A DNA stretch of 22,166 nucleotides, from assembly GCA_934281515.1 (NCBI GenBank), contig CAKQXG010000018.1:1-22166 (forward strand). Direction: 5' to 3'. Below the pieces are notes generated by a model. The model worked only from the letters and a program-made list of their open reading frames with translations, did not search any database and was not told the origin of the DNA. The DNA is from an uncultured Clostridia bacterium. Lineage in GTDB: Bacteria; Bacillota; Clostridia; Christensenellales; CAG-314. The position numbers and the translations under genes are program-made. Numbering within the stretch: position 1 is the first letter of the stretch; every line of letters starts with the position of its first letter. Of the stretch, positions 1-6,397 are shown piece by piece.

Positions 1-317
1 CTTCCCCGACAGACAAACAGTAGTCTCTGTTGTGCCGTTCGATCTGCTGTCTTGTGTTAAACAGCAGTCTCTCGACGTCAACGTCGATGCCGTTTACTTC
101 GCATAGTCGCACCATTTTGCCACAAATCGCCTGCCAGACAATTTCTTCGCGGCTTTTGCCATACAGATCCAACAAATCGGTCAATTTGTCATCTCCGAGA
201 AACTCTCTGCCGACAGCAGACACAACTACAGGTCCGACGTTGTTGTCAACTATGTCTGCAACGTAATGCAGGTTTTCGGGCGTAACGCTTGTACCGCCAA
301 ACTTTACACAAATCATA
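1..317 (-). CDS. lysC: Aspartate kinase, N-terminal part (runs off the left edge)
   Basis: This is the first ~105 residues of an aspartokinase, which phosphorylates L-aspartate with ATP as the first step toward lysine/diaminopimelate, threonine and methionine. The protein opens ICVKFGGTSV, the hallmark K-F-G-G-T-S nucleotide/aspartate-binding motif at residues 5-10, followed by PVVVSAVGRE, the next conserved strand. The kinase domain end and any ACT regulatory domains lie outside the window. The ATG at 317-315 is chosen because an in-frame stop lies three codons' distance upstream. No Shine-Dalgarno is visible; instead a TACAAT hexamer sits almost directly before the ATG, so the mRNA may be leaderless. 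It lies downstream of a strong terminator, so it is probably a separate transcript from cdaA. Lysine-specific versus general aspartokinase cannot be told from this fragment. Confidence 0.88.
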
Positions 318-407
318 GTTTATTGTATGCAAGCACAATATAAATAGAAAAGTGCAAAATATGTAGCAAACTCCGAAAAGCCGTCCGGCACAATCAAGTA
401 AAAGTAC

Positions 408-440
408 AACAAAAAAGCAACCCTTGTAAAAGGTTGCTTT
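408..440 (-). terminator. Intrinsic terminator after the cdaA/small-protein unit
   Basis: On the minus strand a 9-bp stem AAAGCAACC / GGTTGCTTT with a 9-nt loop is followed by a run of six T, the form of a strong Rho-independent terminator. It lies about 90 bp beyond the stop codon of the 41-residue peptide gene and separates it from the aspartate kinase gene. Confidence 0.85.
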
Positions 441-532
441 ATCGCACTGAAATTGATTTTTGACAAATACGTAATGAAATGTTTATTGTATATCGTCCAT
501 TGCAATTTTTGCGTACACGCCATGCAAACGCT

Positions 533-658
533 TTACATGCCTGCAACAAAGCCAATCAGCAATACAGCCATCAAGCCGCACACCAACGCCAGGCATAATA
601 AGCCGAAATAATGCTTGAAGAAATGTCCTACTGCGCTTTGTTTGTTAGATTTCTTCAT
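533..658 (-). CDS. Small single-span membrane protein, 41 residues, overlapping cdaA
   Basis: A 41-codon frame begins MKKSNKQSAVGHFF and ends in a hydrophobic stretch (about residues 18-40, FGLLCLALVCGLMAVLLIGF) followed by the stop, so it predicts a basic cytoplasmic N-terminus and one transmembrane helix. The ATG at 658 lies inside the last codons of cdaA, giving a 14-bp overlap that suggests translational coupling, and a strong terminator follows about 90 bp downstream. I do not recognise the family. In many Firmicutes cdaA is followed by cdaR, a membrane regulator of the cyclase; here no cdaR is next to it, and this peptide occupies that position. That it modulates CdaA is only inference. 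It is short enough to be missed by automatic annotation. Codon use matches its neighbours. Confidence 0.65.
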   Translation of the reverse strand: MKKSNKQSAVGHFFKHYFGLLCLALVCGLMAVLLIGFVAGM

Positions 659-1490
659 CTTCAATTATCCCCCAAATGTTGTCTTGTTCGCCTTCGTCGG
701 TCAGTCGCATTGCACTGCCGATGATACGGCGAAGTTGGTCGGCGCCAAGGTAACGCTTGATTTTGCCGTCCTTCATTGCCGAAATAATACCCGTTTCCTC
801 ACTGACGACTATTGCTGTCAAATCGGGGTACGCCTCCGATACGCCGATTGCCGCGCGGTGGCGAGTACCGAACTCACGCGGAAGGTTGTTTTCCTGCGTA
901 AGCGGCAAGTAGCACCCTGCGGAAACTACTTTGTTTGCCGAAATAATCACGGCACCGTCGTGCAAAGCTGTCTTGGGGAAGAAAATCGTTTCCAGCAAGT
1001 CGGCGGAAATCTCCGCGTCAAGCCGTATACCGCTTTCGATAATGGTACCGCTGATATTGTCGCATAGTACAATCAGTGCGCCCGTGTCGGTCTTGCTCAA
1101 GCGTTGGCATGCCTTGATGATCTCGTTGACTGATTGGTTAAGCTCATCCACGCTGACATTGGCAAGCGCACTTTCCGCATAATGTTTCTTCCAACTGAAG
1201 TGAAACACATCGTGCCTGAGGTCGTGGGCAAAAAACAAAATGCTTGCAAACATGCACACCACCAGTGTAAACCACACATAAAACGAAATATTGTCCACAG
1301 GCAGAAAACTAAGCCCGAACACCGCCGTCACGATGACCGCCAAAATGTAGGCAAACGGCATAAGCTTACGCTTTTTGCAATAGTAGAAAATTGTAAAATA
1401 CACAATGGTTGCAAACAGCACCGTCAGCACACGTGCGACGATTTCGTCAATTGCACCGGTTGTGAAAAAATTTATGATGTATTGGACCAT
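645..1490 (-). CDS. cdaA: Diadenylate cyclase CdaA (c-di-AMP synthase), membrane type
   Basis: It condenses two ATP into cyclic di-AMP, a second messenger controlling potassium, osmotic and cell-wall homeostasis. From the ATG at 1490 (281 residues) the protein has about three N-terminal transmembrane helices (residues ~15-90), a short linker, then a DAC domain with the signature HDGA near residues 177-180 and GTRHR at 208-212, both required for the active site. Length and architecture match CdaA/YbbP rather than DisA or CdaS. The open frame continues to 1571, but the extra 27 residues are not family-like and precede the membrane domain, so I prefer 1490; a weak AAGG ribosome site lies ~10 nt upstream. 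The 3' end overlaps a 41-residue membrane peptide gene. Neither cdaR nor glmM, the usual partners, is adjacent. Confidence 0.93.
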   Translation of the reverse strand: MVQYIINFFTTGAIDEIVARVLTVLFATIVYFTIFYYCKKRKLMPFAYILAVIVTAVFGLSFLPVDNISFYVWFTLVVCMFASILFFAHDLRHDVFHFSWKKHYAESALANVSVDELNQSVNEIIKACQRLSKTDTGALIVLCDNISGTIIESGIRLDAEISADLLETIFFPKTALHDGAVIISANKVVSAGCYLPLTQENNLPREFGTRHRAAIGVSEAYPDLTAIVVSEETGIISAMKDGKIKRYLGADQLRRIIGSAMRLTDEGEQDNIWGIIEDEEI

Positions 1491-1567
1491 ACTCGGTTTT
1501 ACCTTACGTTTATTTGATGAACGCTCGTATTGCATGCCGCACGGCGCGACCAATCTCAACGAGCACA

Positions 1568-1605
1568 GCAAAGCGCATAGGATAGCGTAATTTGCTACGC
1601 TTTGC
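1568..1605 (-). other. Inverted repeat in the cdaA leader
   Basis: GCAAAGCG (1568-1575) and CGCTTTGC (1598-1605) form an 8-bp inverted repeat; inside and overlapping it AGCGTA (1584-1589) pairs with TACGCT (1596-1601), so the two stems compete. If transcription of cdaA starts in the AT-rich block above 1606, this lies in a ~115-nt leader with GC content more like coding sequence than like the other gaps. No match to the ydaO c-di-AMP riboswitch consensus was seen. A regulatory RNA role is a guess. Confidence 0.35.
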
Positions 1606-1775
1606 GGAAATTAACAACTTTATATTTATATAATACTACTTTTTGAAAAAAAAATAAAGTGAATACGGCAGAAAAAATGAACTATTTTTATCTTTGTGTA
1701 AACAAAAGGTGTGTTAAAGCACCTTTGCAACGCATATATTTAACGGTTATTCGTTGTTAAAGGAGTAAAAGCGAT
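1606..1775. promoter_or_regulatory. Divergent cdaA / ddh control region
   Basis: This 170-bp AT-rich gap between cdaA (minus) and ddh (plus) must hold both promoters. A TATAAT hexamer is at 1629-1634 on the plus strand and TATTAT at 1630-1635 on the minus strand, but neither has a convincing -35 box, so no start site can be fixed. A small hairpin (AAAGGTG 1705-1711 / CACCTTT 1720-1726) lies in the presumed ddh leader. The ddh ribosome site AAAGGAG is at about 1759-1765, 10 nt before its ATG. Part of the gap (1663-1753) resembles the rsmB-rlmN gap; see the repeat entries. Confidence 0.4.
1663..1753. repeat. Diverged intergenic element, copy A
   Basis: In order, this stretch carries TAC-GG-CAGAAA (1663-1673), a short ATTTTTAT run, CTTTGTGTAAAC (1692-1703) and CGGTTATTCG (1744-1753). 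The same blocks occur in the same order and orientation with similar spacing at 10683-10782. The parts between them have drifted. Either this is an old dispersed intergenic element or both gaps contain the same type of regulatory sequence. Only two copies are in the window. Confidence 0.4.
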
Positions 1776-2669
1776 ATGTCAATAAGAGTTTCCGTTGCAG
1801 GATATGGCAATCTCGGTAAAGCCTTGGTCAGGCAAATAAATGCCGACGAGCGGTTCAGTTTGCAATACGTATTCAGTCGCAGGGATATCGACCTGCCCTG
1901 CCGTCGTCCGTTTGAACAAGCCGCCGAGTTGAGCGAACAAACCGACGTGTTGTTGTCTGCACTGGGCAGCTACGAGGACATCGAACAAAACATGCGCCAC
2001 TTTGCGCAATACGATACCGTCGATTGCTTTGACAGACATGACAAAATTGCCGAGTATCGCCGACTGTTAAACGAAGTCAAACCCGACAAGGTTTCTCTGT
2101 TTGCCGTCGGTTGGGATCCGGGGATATTGTCCGTGTCGCGCGGATTGTTTGGTATGCTCGGTCGCACGGCAACAACATGGGGGCGCGGGCAATCGATGGG
2201 ACACGGCAATGCACTGCGTTCTATCTCCGGCGTGCTTGACGCGGTACAATTTACCTGTCCGCAACCCGGATGCGAACAGCGTTTCAGAGACGGACAAAAC
2301 ACCCCGAGACAGTTGACGAAACGTGTTTGTTACGTTGCCGCCGTCGAAAGCGACAGACAGGACATAGAACGTGCAATACGCACCATGCCGGACTACTTTG
2401 AGGGTTACGACACCGAGGTGCATTTCGTCGACAAATGCACGGTGAAGCAACTACGGACAGACTTGTCTCACTGCGGAACGGTGTTTGGCACTGGCGACGG
2501 GTGGAAAGGAAATACCACCATATCTATGACCGACAACGCCGAGTTTACCGCAAAAATTATGCTTGCCTGTACACTACGCATACCGCAATGCAAGGCGGAT
2601 GGTTACAAAGGCGCATACAGCCTGTTTGATCTACCTTTGCGTTATTTTGTAGACGAATCAATGCTGTAA
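1776..2669 (+). CDS. ddh: meso-Diaminopimelate dehydrogenase
   Basis: It makes meso-2,6-diaminopimelate in one NADPH-dependent reductive amination of L-2-amino-6-oxopimelate (open form of tetrahydrodipicolinate), by-passing the acylated DAP branch; the product feeds lysine and peptidoglycan. The Rossmann dinucleotide motif GYGNLG is at residues 9-14, the family motif GWDPG at 112-116, and WGRGQSMGHGNALR at 135-148 with the following GVLDAVQFT segment are diagnostic of the family. At 297 residues it is somewhat shorter than the ~320-330 typical of characterised enzymes. A clear AAAGGAG ribosome site ~10 nt upstream fixes the start. It converges with a D-Ala-D-Ala carboxypeptidase gene and lies near an aspartate kinase gene, consistent with a DAP/cell-wall neighbourhood. 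Confidence 0.93.
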   Translation: MSIRVSVAGYGNLGKALVRQINADERFSLQYVFSRRDIDLPCRRPFEQAAELSEQTDVLLSALGSYEDIEQNMRHFAQYDTVDCFDRHDKIAEYRRLLNEVKPDKVSLFAVGWDPGILSVSRGLFGMLGRTATTWGRGQSMGHGNALRSISGVLDAVQFTCPQPGCEQRFRDGQNTPRQLTKRVCYVAAVESDRQDIERAIRTMPDYFEGYDTEVHFVDKCTVKQLRTDLSHCGTVFGTGDGWKGNTTISMTDNAEFTAKIMLACTLRIPQCKADGYKGAYSLFDLPLRYFVDESML

Positions 2670-2694
2670 CAGCTCGATTTAAAGAAATTCTGCA

Positions 2695-2713
2695 TACTAT
2701 TACTGTAATAGTA
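2695..2713. repeat. Inverted repeat TACTAT-N7-ATAGTA, site 1
   Basis: Exact 6-bp half-sites with a 7-bp spacer; in this copy the dyad is perfect and extends outward to ATACTATTAC-T-GTAATAGTAT (2694-2714). It lies 25 bp after the ddh stop codon and upstream of the terminator. The same half-sites with the same spacing occur at 4061-4079 and 17823-17841. A position in the 3' region of a gene is unusual for an operator. Confidence 0.65.
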
Positions 2714-2778
2714 TTCTTCAAAATTACAAAAACAAACATAATTGAGCCGTTTGGGCAGAATTTGACAAATAAAAGGGG

Positions 2779-2815
2779 AAAAGGACATCGATCAAAATCG
2801 ACGTCCTTTTTGTCG
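2779..2815 (+). terminator. Bidirectional terminator between ddh and dacF
   Basis: AAAAGGAC-A-TCGA pairs with TCGA-C-GTCCTTTT across a 6-nt loop (ATCAAAAT region), with one A/C mismatch, giving a ~12-bp stem followed by TTTTTG on the plus strand. On the minus strand the stem is followed by TTTT-CCCC-TTTT. Placement between converging genes fits use by both. Confidence 0.85.
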
Positions 2816-2820
2816 TTTAC

Positions 2821-3948
2821 CTATTTTATAATATCGAGTACGTAATCCCAGTAGGACTTTGCCTGTACGTCGCATTGCGCCACCAACTCTACCGTTGAAA
2901 CGACGTTGCCGTTTTGCATTATGGTAGCTGTGCCCAATTTGTCGCCGCGTTTCACGGGAGCGCAAATTTGTTCGGGCAAATCTACAACCACTTCACAATC
3001 CGCGCTGCCTTTCTTGCCGAACATACACAGATTGCCTGCCGCGTCGACTTGTACTACGGTCTGCTTGCCACCCTTGATTGCAACGTTACCGACAGTCTGT
3101 CCTTGAGACAGGTAGCATTTATTTTCGTAATTGGCAAAAGCGTAGTTAAACATCTCCGACACTTCGCGAAAACGAGTTTTACTGTCACATGCACCCACGA
3201 CCACGGCAATTACACGCATGCCGTTACGCTTTGCCGTTGCAGACAAACAGTGTCCTGCCTCTCCAGTAAAACCTGTCTTGCCGCCGTCGCATCCGTCGTA
3301 GAAACGAGCAAGACGATTGGTGTTGGTCATGCCCGTCACTCTGCCGCCGGGGTGAACGAAGTCTTCCGTCCATATGCGCGAGCACTTGAAGTACTGCGGA
3401 TAGGTTACAAGTTTTCGCATCATTGTCGCGACGTCCGCCGCACAACTAAATTGACTGACTGCCGGTAATCCTGTACAGTTGCAAAAGTTTGTGTCCTCCA
3501 TACCGAGTTCGTGCGCCTTGGCGTTCATTTTGTCGACAAATGCTTCGACGGTACCAGAGACATGTTCTGCCAGAGCAACGCAACTGTCGTTTGCGGAGCA
3601 CACTATTACAGACTTAACAAGGTCATCCACCTTGTACATTCCGCCTGCCTGCAAATACACCTGACTGCCGCCCATGCTTGCCGCACGTTCGCTTACCTGC
3701 ACTGTGTCCTGCATGCCGATCTTGCCTTGTTGCTCGGCCTCGTACACCAACAACAGGGTCATTATTTTTGTCATGCTTGCTATCGGGCGATGGTCGCGTT
3801 CGTTGTGCGCATACAGCACTTCGCCGCTTTCCGACACAAGTATTGCTTCCTTCGCCGTAACGGTTAACGGCTGCTCGGCTTGTGCCGACACTGCGCCTGC
3901 ACTAAGAGTCAATGCAAGCAATAAACAAATAACAAATACTTTTTTCAC
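2821..3948 (-). CDS. dacF: D-alanyl-D-alanine carboxypeptidase (PBP5/DacF type, serine)
   Basis: A secreted low-molecular-weight penicillin-binding protein that removes the terminal D-Ala from peptidoglycan stem peptides, limiting cross-linking. All three penicilloyl-serine motifs are present: SMTK at 58-61 (nucleophile S58, K61), SAN at 118-120 and KTG at 224-226. A signal peptide covers residues 1-24 with likely cleavage after AQA; a beta-rich C-terminal PBP5-like domain follows and ends in a short amphipathic segment (SYWDYVLDIIK). The start is GTG at 3948, supported by GGGAGG about 7 nt upstream. Unusually for an exported protein, the mature part has 14 cysteines. It converges with ddh. 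Symbol dacF is by resemblance; dacA/dacB-like paralogues cannot be excluded. Confidence 0.9.
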   Translation of the reverse strand: MKKVFVICLLLALTLSAGAVSAQAEQPLTVTAKEAILVSESGEVLYAHNERDHRPIASMTKIMTLLLVYEAEQQGKIGMQDTVQVSERAASMGGSQVYLQAGGMYKVDDLVKSVIVCSANDSCVALAEHVSGTVEAFVDKMNAKAHELGMEDTNFCNCTGLPAVSQFSCAADVATMMRKLVTYPQYFKCSRIWTEDFVHPGGRVTGMTNTNRLARFYDGCDGGKTGFTGEAGHCLSATAKRNGMRVIAVVVGACDSKTRFREVSEMFNYAFANYENKCYLSQGQTVGNVAIKGGKQTVVQVDAAGNLCMFGKKGSADCEVVVDLPEQICAPVKRGDKLGTATIMQNGNVVSTVELVAQCDVQAKSYWDYVLDIIK

Positions 3949-4042
3949 GGTAAACCTCCCGTTTTTTGTTAGTATTTGTACGTGTCGCTCAAAATATACT
4001 CTCTCGGGTCATACGAGACGTTTTGACGGAATTTTGCTTACA

Positions 4043-4071
4043 TTTATGGGCAATTTAGACTACTATGTCTA
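4043..4071 (-). promoter_or_regulatory. Candidate dacF promoter
   Basis: On the minus strand TAGACA (4071-4066, 5 of 6 to consensus) and CATAAA (4048-4043, 4 of 6) are separated by 17 bp, about 95 bp before the dacF start. The right half of the inverted repeat 4061-4079 covers the -35 box. Prediction only. Confidence 0.4.
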
Positions 4072-4079
4072 AAATAGTA
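4061..4079. repeat. Inverted repeat TACTAT-N7-ATAGTA, site 2
   Basis: Half-sites TACTAT (4061-4066) and ATAGTA (4074-4079) flank GTCTAAA. It lies in the divergent dacF/PAP2 gap, about 110 bp from the PAP2 promoter and overlapping the candidate dacF -35 box, a placement expected of a repressor operator. The remainder of this 300-bp gap is AT-rich with no recognised gene. Confidence 0.65.
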
Positions 4080-4188
4080 TTCTGCATTTTGACATTTTTC
4101 GGCATAGTTAAGCGATTTGAGAAAAACTTTTAACCAAATAAAAATCATTTTGCGAGTTTTAAAAGACGAATAGATTCTGTCAAAATAC

Positions 4189-4217
4189 TTGAAAAACCGC
4201 CTTACGTATGTTACAAT
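4189..4217 (+). promoter_or_regulatory. Sigma-A type promoter of the PAP2 gene
   Basis: TTGAAA (4189-4194) and TACAAT (4212-4217) are 17 bp apart, each 5 of 6 to consensus, 33 bp before the ATG. A CAGGAG ribosome site follows at about 4241-4246. Confidence 0.75.
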
Positions 4218-4250
4218 ATACAAGTAAACAATCTTACTGTCAGGAGAAAC

Positions 4251-5330
4251 ATGATTACACTACTTGCAGGAGGTAACGTGTGGACGTTGCCGTTTGAGAA
4301 CCAATTTTTGCTGTGGCTACAAAGTCTCGGTGGCAGATTCAGCCTTCTTTACTATGTGATGAATCTCTTTTCCTTTATGGGGGAAAGCGTTTTTATCGCC
4401 TTGCTGTTGATTGTAGTTTACTTTGCCGTTGACAAATACAAGGCAAGACAAATCTGCTTTACATTGTGTCCGTCGTTGCTTACAACTACGTTTATCAAGG
4501 ACCTGGTATGCCGCGCTCGTCCATTTAACAGCGGCGTAGGCATAGAAAACTTCCGCAACGTCGGCGGATACAGTTTTCCTAGCGGACACAGTACCAATGC
4601 CGCGGCAACATACGGCGGAACGGCAATTGCTTTCCACGACAAACGTCGCAAGTGGCTGACCGTCGTTTGCATTGCGTTGCCATTGCTTGTTGCTTTGTCT
4701 CGCAACTATGTCGGGGCACACTACCCCAGCGACGTAATCGCAGGCTTGGCAATCGGTACAGCTTTTGCCTTTGGCATAGCAAAACTTTTTGCCGTGGTCA
4801 ACAACAAATACTACATTTACGGCGGCGCACTTGCGGTATTTGCAGTCGGATTGTTTTTCGCAACGGACAGCAACTACTTTACCATGTACGGTTTGATGTG
4901 CGGTTTATTTGCCGCTTTTGTGTTCGACGACAAAGTCGCCAAGTTTGAAACAACCAAAGTTTGGTGGCGAGTGATTCTGCGTATTGTCGGCGCACTGCTT
5001 GTCATGTTGTTGCTTGATACGCTGATTAAACTACCGTTTAACAATATGTTGTACTACACGACGGCACGCCCACAAGAAGAACATGACGCAATGTACCGAG
5101 GAGCAAACGCGTTTGACAAGTTTTTCCTTGACCTGCAAGGACTAAAAACAATCAAACACGTGTATAGCGACATGCGCGTTGCCGAGCGTATATTCCGCAC
5201 AATACGTTACGCCGTGATTTCCTTTGTGGTTGCAGGCATATACCCGATGTTATTTGCCCCGACGGAAAAGCTGTGGAAAAAACTCGGTTGGATAAAAGCA
5301 GATGCGGAAACTACGGCAACGACGGTGTAA
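4251..5330 (+). CDS. PAP2-family membrane phosphatase (lipid or undecaprenyl pyrophosphate phosphatase)
   Basis: An integral membrane acid phosphatase of the PAP2 superfamily. The three signature motifs are intact: K-x6-RP at residues 83-91 (KDLVCRARP), PSGH at 110-113 and SR-x5-H-x3-D at 150-161 (SRNYVGAHYPSD); the histidines are the general acid and nucleophile of the family. Around eight hydrophobic segments are visible; after the PAP2 core (to ~180) come about four further helices and a soluble loop at ~265-300, making 359 residues, longer than minimal BcrC-type enzymes. Likely substrates are undecaprenyl pyrophosphate or phosphatidate-type lipids at the outer membrane face; the exact substrate cannot be read. 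It is a single-gene transcript with its own promoter and terminator. Confidence 0.88.
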   Translation: MITLLAGGNVWTLPFENQFLLWLQSLGGRFSLLYYVMNLFSFMGESVFIALLLIVVYFAVDKYKARQICFTLCPSLLTTTFIKDLVCRARPFNSGVGIENFRNVGGYSFPSGHSTNAAATYGGTAIAFHDKRRKWLTVVCIALPLLVALSRNYVGAHYPSDVIAGLAIGTAFAFGIAKLFAVVNNKYYIYGGALAVFAVGLFFATDSNYFTMYGLMCGLFAAFVFDDKVAKFETTKVWWRVILRIVGALLVMLLLDTLIKLPFNNMLYYTTARPQEEHDAMYRGANAFDKFFLDLQGLKTIKHVYSDMRVAERIFRTIRYAVISFVVAGIYPMLFAPTEKLWKKLGWIKADAETTATTV

Positions 5331-5379
5331 ACACTCTCAAAAACTGCTTGCCACAACACTCGCATAACAATTGCAAAAA

Positions 5380-5416
5380 CGCACTTGACGGTTTCAGTCA
5401 GGTGCGCTTTCTTTAT
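5380..5416 (+). terminator. Bidirectional terminator between the PAP2 gene and the pncB operon
   Basis: CGCACTTGAC (5380-5389) pairs with GTCAGGTGCG (5397-5406), a 10-bp stem with one G-T pair and a 7-nt loop. On the plus strand a CTTTCTTTAT tail follows; on the minus strand the stem is followed by TTTTTG, so both converging transcripts can end here. Confidence 0.87.
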
Positions 5417-5465
5417 AGTTATTGTTATTTAAGCAAACTACTAATATTTTCTCTCAACAAACTTA

Positions 5466-6377
5466 CTAAAACAACATCATGACTAGTTGCGCAACAACTC
5501 CGCACAAAACGCCTGCGGCATACATAATCGCCACTACAACAATGTTGCGCTTGACATGAGTATGGTCACGACACAGTACAGCCAAAGCAATGCCGCTGTT
5601 GGAAACAAGTCCCGCCAGCAATGCCGGCAATCCGATAAGTCCGACGCCGTTGCTGCCTGCATACATGCCTGTCAGTATCACACTGCTTGCACAATTAGGC
5701 ACAAGACCTATCGCAGCGGTAAAAAAGCTTTGCCAGATACCCAGCCGCGATGTAAATTCGGTAATCGGTTGTTCAAAATAGTACAACAACAAGCCAAACA
5801 CTGCGTTTACAACAAAAATGTATACAAAAATCTTGACCGTATGCAACAACGGATGCTTGACAAAGTTCCAGAACTTGTTGCCTTTGCCGTCGTGAACATG
5901 TTCATGCAGGTCACTGTCGGCATCTTCGTTCAACTCGTGTCCGCAACAACCTTCTTCTTCGTGCACTTCGTACTCGACTGCAAGCGGTCGTTTGTCAAAC
6001 AGGTTGATAAGATAGCCTAGCAAAAACGCATATACCACCTTGACAACCACCACAATCCACACCACGCCGACAGTCTTTGCGTTGCTCAACAGTAATGGCA
6101 ACGCTTCGTCGCTGGTCGCAACGAAAAACGCCACAAGCGTACCTGTTTTGAGATAGTTTTGCATATACAGGTCGGTTGCCATGACGGAAAATCCGCATTG
6201 TGGCACTATGCCGACCGACCCTGCCACAAGCGGCGCAAATTTGCCGTTAAGCAGGCGTACCATTTTATCTCTTGCGCGTTTGTTGCTTTCCAGAAATTCG
6301 ATAAGCAGGTATATCGCCAACAAAAACGGCAATGTTTTGGCGCTGTCAATCAGCGCGTCTAACACAACATCCCACAT
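5466..6377 (-). CDS. ArsP_2/DUF2899-type permease (annotated in relatives as putative manganese or arsenic transporter)
   Basis: A 303-residue polytopic membrane protein with two similar halves: GIVPQCGFS (56-64) and GLVPNCASS (224-232) repeat the same G-x-V-P-x-C motif in the first and second half, the mark of this permease family with inverted or duplicated halves. Between them a cytoplasmic or external loop (about 139-166) is rich in Cys, His, Asp and Glu (EEEGCCGHEL, DLHEHVHDGK), a probable metal-binding segment. Substrate is not proven for the family; manganese or arsenic-type compounds have been proposed. It is the last gene of a three-gene unit, 20 bp after the DivIVA-like gene, with GGAAG as ribosome site before ATG 6377. 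Confidence 0.78.
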   Translation of the reverse strand: MWDVVLDALIDSAKTLPFLLAIYLLIEFLESNKRARDKMVRLLNGKFAPLVAGSVGIVPQCGFSVMATDLYMQNYLKTGTLVAFFVATSDEALPLLLSNAKTVGVVWIVVVVKVVYAFLLGYLINLFDKRPLAVEYEVHEEEGCCGHELNEDADSDLHEHVHDGKGNKFWNFVKHPLLHTVKIFVYIFVVNAVFGLLLYYFEQPITEFTSRLGIWQSFFTAAIGLVPNCASSVILTGMYAGSNGVGLIGLPALLAGLVSNSGIALAVLCRDHTHVKRNIVVVAIMYAAGVLCGVVAQLVMMLF

Positions 6378-6397
6378 ATATTGTCACTTCCAAACAG

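Noticed and set aside
320..523. 67-residue minus-strand frame between aspartate kinase and the 41-residue peptide gene
   Set aside because: It contains the strong terminator hairpin 408-440, has no ribosome site and no family-like features.
615..1067. 150-residue plus-strand frame opposite cdaA
   Set aside because: Antisense shadow of the DAC domain, without recognisable motifs or a ribosome site.
1491..1571. 27-residue N-terminal extension of CdaA
   Set aside because: Not family-like and precedes the membrane helices; the region has leader-type inverted repeats. Start at 1490 preferred.
1692..1703. Shared 12-mer CTTTGTGTAAAC taken alone as a repeat
   Set aside because: Several 12-mer matches are expected by chance in 22 kb; it is kept only because other blocks match collinearly.
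1491..1775. c-di-AMP (ydaO type) riboswitch upstream of cdaA or ddh
   Set aside because: The conserved purine-rich core of that class was not found on either strand.
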